Positions 29,760 to 38,875 of a stretch of DNA of 64,000 nt are shown here, piece by piece. The notes under the pieces were generated by a model. The model was given only the letters and a program-made list of their open reading frames with translations, was not told the origin of the DNA and searched no databases. The stretch is from Helicobacter sp. 13S00401-1 (GTDB lineage: Bacteria; Campylobacterota; Campylobacteria; Campylobacterales; Helicobacteraceae): assembly GCF_002272925.1 (NCBI RefSeq), contig NZ_MLAR01000004.1, forward strand, positions 1 through 64,000, in the 5' to 3' direction. The position numbers were made by a program, and so were the translations under genes. How positions within the stretch are numbered: the first letter of the stretch is position 1; every line of letters starts with the position of its first letter.

Positions 29760-29847
29760 CGGGAGATGGCTGAGTGGTCGAAAGCGGCGGTCTTGAAAAC
29801 CGTTGAAGGTAACACTTCCAGGGGTTCGAATCCCTTTCTCCCGGCCA
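29760..29847 (+). tRNA. tRNA-Ser (anticodon TGA)
   Basis: Class II tRNA with acceptor CGGGAGA/TCTCCCG, anticodon TGA at 29794-29796 in the loop CTTGAAA, a long variable arm (AAGGTAACACTT), T-loop GGTTCGAATCC, and encoded CCA. Confidence 0.95.
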
Positions 29848-30198
29848 GAAGCAGTTAGTAAACTTGCTGTTTTAGAATCCTTTTATCTTTAAAGTTTTCC
29901 TTTAAAGATTTTTATTTTACTTTTTACTTTTTTTTAATGTACTTTTTAGCTTTAGTTACTTTCATAATAGTTAGTAGTGTTAGCTAAGTTACAATCCTCC
30001 AATAATGATTATGACGCTTAATATATTAGCCTTAGTCTTTAAGGTCTAATATTTTTAAGCTATTTATATTTTAGTTTCTTGTAATCATAAACTAAACTCC
30101 TTATTTATCACTTCTACTTTGCAGACTTGCTTTTTTTGATTACAGTACGTGTATGATGTTAATTTAACTTCATTAATTAATTTTTAAAGATTTATCAA
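29848..30198. other. Gene-free A+T-rich stretch after tRNA-Ser
   Basis: About 350 bases without a credible reading frame. It should contain the tRNA terminator and the old promoter of the decayed outer membrane protein gene, but I cannot point to either with confidence. Confidence 0.4.
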
Positions 30199-30905
30199 AT
30201 GAGAAAAAAGACCCTTGTAGGCGTACTAGATTTAGTAGTAGCTCTAAGTTCTGCAAGTTATGCAAAAGTGGCATTTTTGTAGGTGGCAACCTAGGTCTTC
30301 TTATAACTTCAGCTACTGATATCCCTTCTTTAGTTCAGGCATTTATCTTAGCAACTAGGATAGGTTACACACTAGGTGTAAATGTAGGTTACAAGCAAGA
30401 CTTAACTACAGATATGGGTCTAAAATACTATCTAAGCTATAACTTTTCTCAAAGCTTTGCTAGTAAAGCTATAGGACCTATTAGAACATAAAGCTGATAT
30501 CTTAAATCACTTAGTGGTTGCAAATATTGATTACTTTTATAACTTTGATAAGATGTTTGGTGCTTATGTAGGTATAGGTTTAGGTTACTTTGACTACAGT
30601 GGATCTTTTAATATAGCTAATCTTGCTGATTTTGGTATAAGTGGTGGAAGCTTTGCTCTACCTATAAACGTAGGTTTTAACTTTAATGTAAATGAATCTA
30701 ACACCATATCATTAGGCGCTAAGGTACCAGTTCTTGGTACAGATGTAAACGTGCTACTGCACAAAAAGTTCAAGCCTTGCAAAATGGCTCTAGTTCAAGC
30801 ACTACAAGCGAATCTGCAGATGGTGGACTAGCATCCTTGCAAGTTATAAAAGGTAGTACACTTAGAAACTACATCATACAACTTGGTTATACCTATACTT
30901 TTTAA
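30199..30905 (+). pseudogene. Outer membrane protein gene broken by three frameshifts
   Basis: An ATG at 30199 opens a signal-peptide-like sequence (MRKKTLVGVLDLVVALSSASYAK) that stops after 22 codons. One extra A in the AAAA run near 30260 would restore the frame SGIFVGGNLGLL. The next segment contains VGYKQDL and YYLSYNFSQSF before a stop near 30490. A third frame gives NFDKMFGAYVGIGLGYFDYSG and ISLGAKVPVLGTDVNV. A last shift near 30750 leads to LRNYIIQLGYTYTF at the end. These pieces align in order with the intact outer membrane protein at 44722-45627 (KSGVFVG, GYKQEL, ASYNFSQSYG, ISLGAKIPL, LKNYILQAGYSYTF). Three separate shifts make loss of function far more likely than phase variation. 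Confidence 0.85.
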
Positions 30906-30946
30906 TCTAGAGCCTTAAAGTACATTTTTATACAAAGTCCTTTTTG

Positions 30947-30971
30947 CTATCACTAGTTTAACTAGTGATAG
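30947..30971. terminator. Perfect 12-bp inverted repeat between convergent pseudogene and dcuA
   Basis: CTATCACTAGTT-T-AACTAGTGATAG lies between the end of the broken gene and the end of dcuA. Both genes point towards it. There is no strong T-run, so its role as a terminator is likely but not proven. Confidence 0.5.
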
Positions 30972-31011
30972 TTATAGTTTTAAGATTTTCCTTTCTTCTT
31001 TAAAATTTAAC

Positions 31012-32409
31012 CTATAAAGCTACATACCCTGCCATACCAGCTATTAGATACCCAAAGATACAAGCTGTTATAACACCTATAAGACCAGGGAGTATAAAGC
31101 TATGGTTTATAACAAACTTGCCTATATGTGTAGTACCTGATCTATCAAACTGGATGGCTGCTAGGTCGCTTGGATAAGTAGGGAGTATGTAGTAGCCATA
31201 GCAAGCTGATGCAAAAGCTACGATTATCCCTGGGCTTACGCCTATACCTATAGCTAGTGGCACAAAGGCTACTAAGGCTGCTGCTTGAGAGTTAACAAAC
31301 TTTGAGATGATTAAAAGCATTACAGCATAAGTCCAAGGGTACTGTGAGACTACATCTCCAAGCAAGGCTTTTATCATAGGAGTATGTACTCCAAACATAC
31401 TATCTGCCATCCATGAGATTCCAAAGACTGCGACTAAGGCTATCATACCTGACTTAAAGATAGCATTTGAAGCGATTTTTGCAGCATCAGTTTTAGTAAA
31501 GATTAGTATAACTGTACCAGCTAGTAGCATAAAAATTTGTATGATATCAACCATACTCATAGCCTTATGCTTACCGCCTATTTCAAAAACTGGTCTTAAC
31601 TCTTTAAAGTAGCCAAGTATAGCCACTATGACTATAGCGCCCAAAAAGATCCACATAGCAGCCCACTGTCTTTTACCAAGCTTTTTACCTATAAGAGAGC
31701 TTTCTCCACTATCTCCATAAAGATGGGCTTTAAACTCAGGGTCTTTTAATCTTTCTTGAAAAGCTTTATCTTTATCTAAAGACTTGCCTCTAAACATAGA
31801 GTAGATTCCAACTACTAAAACTCCTATATAAGTAGCTGGGATAGTTACTTTAAGTAAGTCTATGTAGCCATCAAAGCCTGCTAGGTGGGTTTTGTCATTT
31901 ATTAAAAAAGCAGTTAGGGTTACTACTGCTACACTTACTGGAGAGGCTATGATTCCAAGTTGAGCGCAAATCGAGCTAGCAGCCATAGGGCGTTCAGGAC
32001 GAATATTATTTTTTATGGCTATGTCATAAACTATAGGAAGCACTGTATAAACTACATGCCCTGTCCCACAAAGCACAGTTAGCGTGCAAGTAACTAGTGG
32101 GGCAAGTATGCTTACGTATTTTGGATTCTTACGTAAGATTTTTTCAGCGATTTGAAGCATGACATCTAGTCCGCCGCTTGCTTGAAGTGTGGCTGAAGCA
32201 CTAACAACGGCAAGTATGGTTAGCATAACACTAACTGCTGGTTTTCCTAAATTCATATGGAATCCAAAAGTAAAGATAAAAAGCCCTACACCTCCTAAAA
32301 GTCCTAATGCCATACCTCCTTTTTTAGCTCCATAAAAGAGGCATATAAGCACGATGATTAGCTGGATGATAAACTGGGTGCCCTCGTTTAGATTCATTAA
32401 AAAACTCAT
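31012..32409 (-). CDS. dcuA: Anaerobic C4-dicarboxylate transporter DcuA, copy 1
   Basis: A 465-residue inner membrane carrier of the Dcu family with about 10-12 hydrophobic segments. DcuA exchanges fumarate, aspartate or malate for succinate and supports fumarate respiration and nitrogen supply. Family features include [34 protein letters not shown] and [21 protein letters not shown]. It is the same length, without gaps, as the neighbouring copy at 32810-34207, with roughly 85% identity by eye. AAGGAG stands before the ATG, inside an inverted repeat (see 32418-32453). The periplasmic asparaginase in this window makes aspartate, a natural substrate. Confidence 0.94.
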   Translation of the reverse strand: MSFLMNLNEGTQFIIQLIIVLICLFYGAKKGGMALGLLGGVGLFIFTFGFHMNLGKPAVSVMLTILAVVSASATLQASGGLDVMLQIAEKILRKNPKYVSILAPLVTCTLTVLCGTGHVVYTVLPIVYDIAIKNNIRPERPMAASSICAQLGIIASPVSVAVVTLTAFLINDKTHLAGFDGYIDLLKVTIPATYIGVLVVGIYSMFRGKSLDKDKAFQERLKDPEFKAHLYGDSGESSLIGKKLGKRQWAAMWIFLGAIVIVAILGYFKELRPVFEIGGKHKAMSMVDIIQIFMLLAGTVILIFTKTDAAKIASNAIFKSGMIALVAVFGISWMADSMFGVHTPMIKALLGDVVSQYPWTYAVMLLIISKFVNSQAAALVAFVPLAIGIGVSPGIIVAFASACYGYYILPTYPSDLAAIQFDRSGTTHIGKFVINHSFILPGLIGVITACIFGYLIAGMAGYVAL

Positions 32410-32417
32410 TTTCTTCT

Positions 32418-32453
32418 CCTTGCATAAGTTCTCATTTCATGCAAGGCATTATA
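32418..32453 (-). promoter_or_regulatory. -10 box and 8-bp inverted repeat covering the Shine-Dalgarno of dcuA copy 1
   Basis: On the minus strand a perfect TATAAT (32453-32448) is followed by CCTTGCAT (32446-32439), a 13-base spacer and ATGCAAGG (32425-32418). The last arm contains the AAGG of the Shine-Dalgarno AAGGAG. The second dcuA gene has the same layout with different bases. It may act as an RNA hairpin or as a DNA operator around the start of transcription. Confidence 0.5.
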
Positions 32454-32741
32454 ATAGCTTTTTACTAGAAGTGACTTTTTTTTATAAAATTATTTACTAT
32501 TTATTTACTATTATTATTTTATAACATTATGGAACATATCTTTATCAAGTATGCTTAATAACTTCTCAAATCTTTTACATAAAGAAACATATGTATATAT
32601 TCAGATAGTCTATTTTTTAATTTATAGTAAAAAAGTAACATATATAATGGTTTTTAGAGTTATACAAATATCAAGTAAAAATGACATATAAGATAAAAAC
32701 TAGATTAGATTAAAAGAGGAAAGAAGAAAAAGACTAAAGTA

Positions 32742-32781
32742 AAAAAAGACTTATAAAAGTTAAGTTTTATAAGTCTTTTTT
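32742..32781. terminator. Terminator hairpin after dcuA copy 2
   Basis: A perfect stem: GACTTATAAAA (32748-32758), loop GTTAAG, TTTTATAAGTC (32765-32775), flanked by A6 and T6 runs that lengthen the pairing to 17 bp. On the minus strand the run of A becomes a T-tract directly after the stem, as expected for termination of the upstream dcuA gene. Confidence 0.8.
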
Positions 32782-32809
32782 CTTATGATATTAGAATCTT
32801 GGGCCGTGC

Positions 32810-34207
32810 TTATAGGTGCACATAGCCTGCAAAACTAGCTATTATGTAGCCAAAGATACAAGAGCTTATAACTCCTATAAGTCCAGGGAATATAAAGCTA
32901 TGGTTTATAACAAACTTGCCTATATGCGTGGTTCCTGATCTATCAAACTGAATGGCCGCTAGGTCGCTTGGATATATAGGCAAGATATAGTAAGCATAAC
33001 AAGCTGGTGCAAAGGCTACTATTATCCCAGGGCTTACTCCTATACTTAAAGCTAGTGGCACAAAAGCTACTAAGGCTGCTGCTTGAGAGTTTATAAAGTA
33101 GGATATAACAAAGAGCATGATGGCATAAGTCCAAGGATGGGCTATGATAACTCCGCCTAAAAGATGTTTCATCATATCTAGGTGGACTGAAAACATAGTA
33201 TTAGCCATCCAAGAGATTCCAAATATAGCTACTAGTGCTATCATCCCAGACTTAAAGATAGCGTTTTGTGAGATCTTAGCAGCATCAGTTTTGGTAAAGA
33301 TTAGTATGACTGTACCAGTTAGTAACATGAAAATTTGTATGATATCAACCATACTCATAACTTTTTCTTTGCCACCTACGTTAAAAACTGGTCTTAATTC
33401 TTTGAAGTAACCAAGGATTGCCACTATGACTATAGCGCCTAAAAAGATCCACATAGCAGCCCACTGTCTTTTAGCAAGTTTTTTACCTATAAGAGAGCTT
33501 TCTCCACTTGTACCATAAAGGTTAGCTTTAAACTCAGGGTCTTTTAATCTTTCTTGAAAAGCTTTATCTTTATCTAAAGACTTGCCTCTAAACATGGAGT
33601 AGATTCCAACGATTATAACGGCTAGATAAGTCGCTGGGATAGTGATTTTAAGTAAGTCTATGTAACCATCAAAACCTGCAAGATGAGACTTTGAGTTAAC
33701 TAAAAATGCAGTTAAGGTAACTACTGCTACACTTACTGGAGAGGCTATGATACCAAGCTGTGCACAAACTGAGCTAGCTGCCATTGGGCGCTCAGGTCTT
33801 ATGTTGTTTTTAATAGATATGTCATAAATGATAGGAAGTACAGTATAGACCACATGTCCAGTTCCACAAAGAACTGTCAAGGTACAAGTTACAAGAGGGG
33901 CTAATATACTTACAAATCTTGGATTTTTACGTAAGATCTTTTCAGCGATTTGAAGCATGACTTCTAAGCCACCACTTGCTTGAAGTGTGGCTGAAGCACT
34001 AACAACGGCAAGTATGGTTAGCATTACATCAACTGCAGGAGAGGTTGGGGCTATATGGAATCCAAAGGCAAATATAACTAATGCTACACCGCCTAGTAAA
34101 CCTAGTGCCATCCCCCCCCTTCTTGCCCCAAAGAAAAGGCAAAGTATGACTATGATTATCTGGATGATAAACTGTGTGCCTTCATTTAAATTCATTAAAA
34201 AACTCAT
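32810..34207 (-). CDS. dcuA: Anaerobic C4-dicarboxylate transporter DcuA, copy 2
   Basis: A 465-residue Dcu-family carrier, collinear with copy 1. The two differ mostly at residues 17-60 and 330-380, whereas several DNA blocks, for example around 31741-31797 and 33541-33597, are almost identical. This suggests duplication with later gene conversion. The same signatures are present ([23 protein letters not shown]). A strong GGAGG stands seven bases before the ATG, within an inverted repeat. The two copies have separate promoters and a terminator between them, so they are likely controlled separately. Confidence 0.94.
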   Translation of the reverse strand: MSFLMNLNEGTQFIIQIIIVILCLFFGARRGGMALGLLGGVALVIFAFGFHIAPTSPAVDVMLTILAVVSASATLQASGGLEVMLQIAEKILRKNPRFVSILAPLVTCTLTVLCGTGHVVYTVLPIIYDISIKNNIRPERPMAASSVCAQLGIIASPVSVAVVTLTAFLVNSKSHLAGFDGYIDLLKITIPATYLAVIIVGIYSMFRGKSLDKDKAFQERLKDPEFKANLYGTSGESSLIGKKLAKRQWAAMWIFLGAIVIVAILGYFKELRPVFNVGGKEKVMSMVDIIQIFMLLTGTVILIFTKTDAAKISQNAIFKSGMIALVAIFGISWMANTMFSVHLDMMKHLLGGVIIAHPWTYAIMLFVISYFINSQAAALVAFVPLALSIGVSPGIIVAFAPACYAYYILPIYPSDLAAIQFDRSGTTHIGKFVINHSFIFPGLIGVISSCIFGYIIASFAGYVHL

Positions 34208-34213
34208 AAAAAA

Positions 34214-34260
34214 ACCTCCTAGTAAAGCGATGCTGCCTTAGAAAATAGGAGGTAAGTATA
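34214..34260 (-). promoter_or_regulatory. -10 box and 8-bp inverted repeat covering the Shine-Dalgarno of dcuA copy 2
   Basis: On the minus strand TATACT (34260-34255) is followed by ACCTCCTA (34253-34246), a 24-base spacer and TAGGAGGT (34221-34214). The second arm is the full Shine-Dalgarno, so pairing would hide it from ribosomes. If transcription starts seven bases after the -10 box, much of the first arm would be missing from the RNA; a start further upstream would allow the hairpin. Confidence 0.5.
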
Positions 34261-34572
34261 GGATGTTTTTTGATAGTTGGAGACACTAAAAGATAATATT
34301 AATTTACTTAAATAAATTAGTTTATAAAATACCCATAATAAAAAGTTACATATAAATAATTTTTATCACTAAAATAATCTATTTTATCGATAATCTTTAT
34401 ATTAAAAACTAAAGGTTAACTTTTTTATATCTAATAAATATTTGTTATATTTTATGGAATTTGGATCGTTTTTAACGAGCAGTATTACTTTTTTTTTGCA
34501 AACTTGATTAGCTATCTATTCCAACACTTTCTTTTTTGCATGGATTATTATTTTTGTGTCTTCTAACCAAAG

Positions 34573-34623
34573 CGAAGCTTCCTTGAAAACGAAGTTTCCT
34601 CGAAAGTGAAGCTTCCTTGAAAA
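34573..34623. repeat. Tandem array of three 17-bp repeats (array A)
   Basis: Units CGAAGCTTCCTTGAAAA (34573), CGAAGTTTCCTCGAAAG (34590) and TGAAGCTTCCTTGAAAA (34607) follow each other exactly. The consensus is YGAAGYTTCCTYGAAAR. A degenerate fourth copy lies at 34665-34681. Confidence 0.85.
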
Positions 34624-34688
34624 AGGGGTTTAACCTCTCCTTAACTCCCACAAAACCTGCGAAAGCGTAAGCTTCTTTGAAACTAGTA

Positions 34689-34738
34689 CTAGTTGCTATA
34701 AGCAACTAGGGCTTTCTTTCAAGAAAGACTTTTTTTTA
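34689..34738 (+). terminator. Two adjacent hairpins with T-run
   Basis: CTAGTTGC-TATAA-GCAACTAG (34689-34709) is a perfect 8-bp stem. It is followed by TCTTTC-AA-GAAAGA and then C plus eight T. The second hairpin with its T-run looks like a rho-independent terminator on the plus strand, although no plus-strand gene precedes it; it may end an unknown small RNA. Confidence 0.4.
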
Positions 34739-34786
34739 GCGTGAGTCAAGGGGGAGGGCCTTGGCTCATTTCCGTTTCTAGCAAAA

Positions 34787-34837
34787 CGAAGTTTCCTCGA
34801 AAGCGAAGCTTCCTTGAAAACGAAGTTTCCTCGAAAA
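34787..34837. repeat. Tandem array of three 17-bp repeats (array B)
   Basis: Units CGAAGTTTCCTCGAAAG (34787), CGAAGCTTCCTTGAAAA (34804) and CGAAGTTTCCTCGAAAA (34821). It is the same repeat and orientation as array A, about 210 bases away. Confidence 0.85.
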
Positions 34838-35189
34838 AAATGGCGTAAGCACTACTGCTTGCTTGTCTCCGCTTTTTTGCACCACGAAACAAAGCGAGAA
34901 TGCCACAGGCCTTAAAAAATATAATTATTGGAAGCCTTATTGTGTATGAGATAGCTGCCTATTAAACGATCTTTATAAGTAAACTTAAGATTGTGTAATG
35001 GAGTAAAGGTTATTAGCTGCTTGTAAAACTTTTTTTATACTAGATCATCACTACTTGCTTTACGCATAAGTCTAGCCTGTGATAGCTAGCTAGTAAAAGA
35101 GCTGCTATATCTTAGTAACAGCTCTTTTTATATAGTCTTGCTTAGTTAGATTTTTCTAACTTAGACTTCATTTATTAGACTTTGCCTAT

Positions 35190-35206
35190 TAGATTCTTAG
35201 AATCTA
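35190..35206. terminator. Inverted pair of AGATTCT motifs overlapping the chemoreceptor stop codon
   Basis: TAGATTCT-T-AGAATCTA, a perfect 8-bp inverted repeat. On the minus strand the gene ends ...AGA TTC TAA, so the motif encodes the last two residues and the stop. An A-run on the plus-strand side is absent, so terminator strength is unclear. Confidence 0.5.
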
Positions 35207-37230
35207 TTTTTCTTTACATCTTCTATCATAACTTTTGATACTGAATCTATATTTTTACCTATAGCACTACACTCATCAACTATGTTTAAAGTATCTCTTA
35301 TCTGGTGTTGAAGGCTAGATATGGCGTTATTAACCTCTAAGACGCTATGAGTTTGAGTAGAGATAGACTGAGACATCTCATCTATACTTTGAGAAAGCAA
35401 AGATATACTGCCTTCTATCTCATTTAAAGACTTTTGAGTTTTTTCAGCTAGCTTTCTAACCTCATCAGCAACAACTGCAAAGCCTCTTCCATGCTCTCCA
35501 GCCCTAGCTGCTTCTATGGCGGCATTTAGCGCTAGTATATTTATCTGGTCGGCTATATCATGTATCATCTTAGTGATACTTTTTATACCTTCACTTTGTG
35601 CTAAGACGTTCTCACTTTTTTCATTAATGCTTTGTAAAGACGCACTTATATTATTCATATTACTAGCGCTATCTTCCATGGCTTTGGCTTGATTGCCCGT
35701 TAGGTCATTAAGTTTAGAAGTTACGTTATTTAGACTTTGGGCTTTAAGGGCTAGGTTGTTTGAAACTTTGAGGTTAGAGTTTAGGTTTAAAACTATAGCA
35801 TCACGAAGTTTGTTTAAGTTTTGAGCTAGCTCTAAGAAGCCTCCTTTTAGCCCTATGGAAGCTACTGAAGAAAGAAAGTTATTTTGTGAGTAAGATTCCA
35901 TGGTGCTTGAGATTAGAGCAAAGTTTTGTCCTATGAGATTTAAAAACTCGCATAGATTATTTCTTAGTTTCATTATCTGTTCGTTTTGAGATTCTAAGAC
36001 TAGTTTGCCTTGGAAGTTTCCTAGCCTTCCTTGCTCCAAGGCTGTAGTTATCTCACCAACTAGCTTTTCATCTTTTTCTAGGTTTAATTTGACATTAGCA
36101 ATAGACTGATTGATGATACTTGCTAACTCTCCAAACTCATCTTTTGAGTAGATTTTAATCTCTTCTAAGGTTTGTGTTTTGTGTCCTACGTAGTCTAAAA
36201 AAGAAAAGATTCCACTTTGGAGTTTTTTAAGTGAGTTAGCAAAGCCTCTTATGAAAGATATGCTTAGGCTTATGCCTATTATTAGTGTTATGATTGCTAT
36301 TATTATCACCCATATGATGGAGTTTACTTCATTTCTAACTATACTTTTTGTCTGTTGTAATGAAAACTCTAGTATGTCGCTAATCTTGTCGTTTAAAAAG
36401 TTGATATATCCACTAGAGATCTGAAACCACGCTTTAGAATCTTCACCATAGTTGCCATAGTCTGCTTTTTGATAGAGGACATTAATCATGCTTTTAGTGG
36501 CTGCAAACTTAGCGTCATTTATCTCACCTAAGTTTTTATAAGCATTATAGTAGTCTAGAGATTCTAAAGCTCTAGTAAGGCTGGAGTTAAAGATACCAAG
36601 GTTAGAAAAAGTAAGTTTTGATTGATCTACATTCATCCTTTCATTTATCTCAAAAACACCTGCAACATTAGCCCTTACTAGCCCCATAGCCTCAGCTGCA
36701 TATACTAGATTATAAGCACCAAGTAAAGAGTAGTTTATACGCTCATCTATAAGGCTATTACTTATACTTGTGCTTACTATTTTTATTAGCCTATCTATGA
36801 TGTCTGAGTAAGTAGCTATTGCAGTTTCAGTAACGTAGTAGCCTTCATTAATGCGCTTTCTAAAGTCTTGTAAGTCTTTAAAATCTTTGTTTACTGTCTG
36901 TATATCTTTACTACTTCGTTCATTTCCATCATTTTGCATAAAGGCTAATAGATTTTTGAACTCTTCATCAACCTTAATCTTTTGTCTGTTATAAGGTAGC
37001 TCTGTAGCCTCACTTGCGTTAGTTACATACATACCTCCAAGTCCTCTTTCAACTTGTATTTCATGAACTAAGGTTGATACTTGCTTTGCGTAGTATATGT
37101 TTTCTGGGACCAAAGATAGCTGTCTATATAGACTAAAGTGCTTAGTAAGCAGCATCACGCAGTAAATCAGACTTATTATCAGTAAAAAGACCACAAGCAA
37201 GATTTGCTTACCTTTGATGTTTAATCTCAT
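35197..37230 (-). CDS. Methyl-accepting chemotaxis protein with NIT (nitrate/nitrite sensing-like) ligand domain
   Basis: A 677-residue chemoreceptor. It has a first membrane helix at about 10-28, then a periplasmic domain with [15 protein letters not shown], the start of the NIT domain (PF08376-like, known from NasR-type nitrate sensing). A second membrane helix is near 300-325. HAMP-like linker sequence follows, then the signalling domain with the conserved hairpin tip [20 protein letters not shown] near 590-610. It would relay ligand binding to CheA. The real ligand cannot be read from sequence. It is transcribed alone and ends on an inverted AGATTCT pair. Confidence 0.88.
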   Translation of the reverse strand: MRLNIKGKQILLVVFLLIISLIYCVMLLTKHFSLYRQLSLVPENIYYAKQVSTLVHEIQVERGLGGMYVTNASEATELPYNRQKIKVDEEFKNLLAFMQNDGNERSSKDIQTVNKDFKDLQDFRKRINEGYYVTETAIATYSDIIDRLIKIVSTSISNSLIDERINYSLLGAYNLVYAAEAMGLVRANVAGVFEINERMNVDQSKLTFSNLGIFNSSLTRALESLDYYNAYKNLGEINDAKFAATKSMINVLYQKADYGNYGEDSKAWFQISSGYINFLNDKISDILEFSLQQTKSIVRNEVNSIIWVIIIAIITLIIGISLSISFIRGFANSLKKLQSGIFSFLDYVGHKTQTLEEIKIYSKDEFGELASIINQSIANVKLNLEKDEKLVGEITTALEQGRLGNFQGKLVLESQNEQIMKLRNNLCEFLNLIGQNFALISSTMESYSQNNFLSSVASIGLKGGFLELAQNLNKLRDAIVLNLNSNLKVSNNLALKAQSLNNVTSKLNDLTGNQAKAMEDSASNMNNISASLQSINEKSENVLAQSEGIKSITKMIHDIADQINILALNAAIEAARAGEHGRGFAVVADEVRKLAEKTQKSLNEIEGSISLLSQSIDEMSQSISTQTHSVLEVNNAISSLQHQIRDTLNIVDECSAIGKNIDSVSKVMIEDVKKNRF

Positions 37231-37433
37231 GCCTAATCCCTCTTCTTTTCTTTGATGTGTTTGTAATATGTGAAGTTTAGTCCATTTTCCAAAGATGTTT
37301 TAGAAAAACTAAACATTTAATAAAAATTTTACTTTTTTGGGAAACTAAAAGCAAGGATAAGAAGAGATAAAATCTTAGCTTTTATAAGCCAAGATAAAAA
37401 GTAGTTTAAAAGCTTTTAGAAATAGCATAAATC

Positions 37434-38765
37434 TTAGTCTAGTAGCCTTATCATATAAGGTTTGCAAACTACACAGATTAGCTTTTCTATCTCGTTTAAT
37501 GCCTTTTGTATATCTAGCTCAGCACATATATGAGTTGAAAGAAGCAAGGTTGCATGTTTAGGTTTAGATTCTATACAAGTAGTATCTAAGTCTTTTTTAT
37601 GTGTTTTATCTTGCTCCCAAGTTTCTTTTTGAAGCAAGGTTCTAATTGAAACTTTATACTTAGCAAACACTAATGCTATATCGCTTAAAACTCCTGGTTT
37701 ATCAGTTACATTTAATCTTATGTAGTACTTACTTGAGATAGATTCTATAGGTTTTAGTTTTAGAGTATTTTCATGTGAGCTCATATAACCTAGCATAGGT
37801 GAAGTTTTACTTCTTGCTATCTCTAAGATATCACTAACTACTGAGCTTGCAGTTGGCGCCCCACCAGCTCCAGCACCATAATAAACTGTCTCTCCTACCA
37901 TATCACCTACTACACTAATTGCATTCATAGCCTTATCTACCTTAGCTAAAAGCTTATCTTGTGATATCAAGCAAGGATGCACTCTAAGTTCTACTTCATC
38001 ACTATGAATCTCTTTTTTAGCTATGCCTAAAAGTTTTATAACATAGCCAAACTCTTTTGCAAAAAGTATATCTATCTGAGATATCTCTTCTATGCCCTCT
38101 ACCAAGATGTCTTCTAACTTAGCATTTATGCCATAGGCTATACTTGCTAGGATTAAAAGTTTATGGGCTGTATCGCCTCCACTTATATCTAAAGTAGGAT
38201 CAGCTTCAGCGTAGCCTAAGTCTTGTGCCTCTTTTAGGGCTACTTTAAAGTTAAGTCCGCTTTTACTCATCTTAGTTAGGATGTAGTTACTTGTACCATT
38301 CATTATGCCGCTAAGAGAAAGTATGTGATTAGCCCCAAGGCCATCTTTTAGAATCTTAATTATAGGTATACCACCACACACACTTGCTTCAAAGCCTATG
38401 GCGGAGTTTTTGCACTGCTTTTCTAGGTCGTATCTATGATAAGCAAGCATGGCCTTATTAGCAGTTACAAAGGCCTTACCACTTTTTAGTGCCCTTAGTG
38501 CTATCTCATAAGGAAGTTCTACACCACCTATTAGCTCAACTATTACTTCTATACTAGGATCACTAAAAGCATCATCTATATTAGTGCTTAAAGGTATGCC
38601 TAGACTTTTAAGCTCTTTATCATCTATATCTCTTGAGATTCCAATGCGCGGTACTAGATTAACACCACATCTTGCTTTGAGTATGTCTTTATTAGTCTGT
38701 AATATCTTTACTACGCTTTTTCCAACGGTGCCTACACCGATTATAGCTATATTTATATCTTTCAA
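37434..38765 (-). CDS. hom: Homoserine dehydrogenase
   Basis: A 443-residue enzyme that reduces aspartate semialdehyde to homoserine for threonine and methionine synthesis. The nucleotide-binding motif GVGTVGKSVVKIL is at the N-terminus, and the catalytic domain shows GIMNGTSNYILTKM and DLGYAEADPTLDISGGDTAHK. A C-terminal ACT domain (LNVTDKPGVLSDIALVFAKY) suggests feedback control by threonine. The start is TTG at 38765, giving MKDINIAIIGVG, with AAGGCAG upstream. The gene is divergent from the unknown gene at 38876. Confidence 0.95.
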   Translation of the reverse strand: MKDINIAIIGVGTVGKSVVKILQTNKDILKARCGVNLVPRIGISRDIDDKELKSLGIPLSTNIDDAFSDPSIEVIVELIGGVELPYEIALRALKSGKAFVTANKAMLAYHRYDLEKQCKNSAIGFEASVCGGIPIIKILKDGLGANHILSLSGIMNGTSNYILTKMSKSGLNFKVALKEAQDLGYAEADPTLDISGGDTAHKLLILASIAYGINAKLEDILVEGIEEISQIDILFAKEFGYVIKLLGIAKKEIHSDEVELRVHPCLISQDKLLAKVDKAMNAISVVGDMVGETVYYGAGAGGAPTASSVVSDILEIARSKTSPMLGYMSSHENTLKLKPIESISSKYYIRLNVTDKPGVLSDIALVFAKYKVSIRTLLQKETWEQDKTHKKDLDTTCIESKPKHATLLLSTHICAELDIQKALNEIEKLICVVCKPYMIRLLD

Positions 38766-38875
38766 GTTAGTCTGCCTTTTAGCGCTTAGGTATAATCTAA
38801 ATAAACCTTAATTATAACCTGTGTTAGAATACCAAAAGACATTATGTTATAAGCACACCACCACGAAGAGTTTCA

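Larger units (their letters stand above)
34261..35189. other. Repeat-rich gene-free island between dcuA copy 2 and the chemoreceptor gene
   Basis: Over 900 bases without a believable gene. About 34480-34920 carries two arrays of a 17-bp repeat, two hairpins and G+C-richer sequence than its surroundings; the flanks are plain A+T-rich DNA. An apparent 65-codon frame on the minus strand here is produced by the repeats (it reads FQGSF, KLRFQGSF) and I do not call it. Confidence 0.6.

Noticed and set aside
30240-30280. Phase variation of the outer membrane protein gene through the A-run
   Set aside because: The run is only four A long and two further frameshifts lie downstream, so slippage at one site could not restore the gene.
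34205-34260. Known riboswitch class before dcuA
   Set aside because: Only a short inverted repeat is seen; there is no conserved aptamer core I recognise.
34508-34705. 65-codon frame on the minus strand in the repeat island
   Set aside because: Its sequence is produced by the 17-bp repeats (KLRFQGSF-type strings) and it has no Shine-Dalgarno or recognisable fold.
34573-34837. CRISPR array
   Set aside because: The 17-bp units are directly adjacent without unique spacers, and no cas genes are present in the window.
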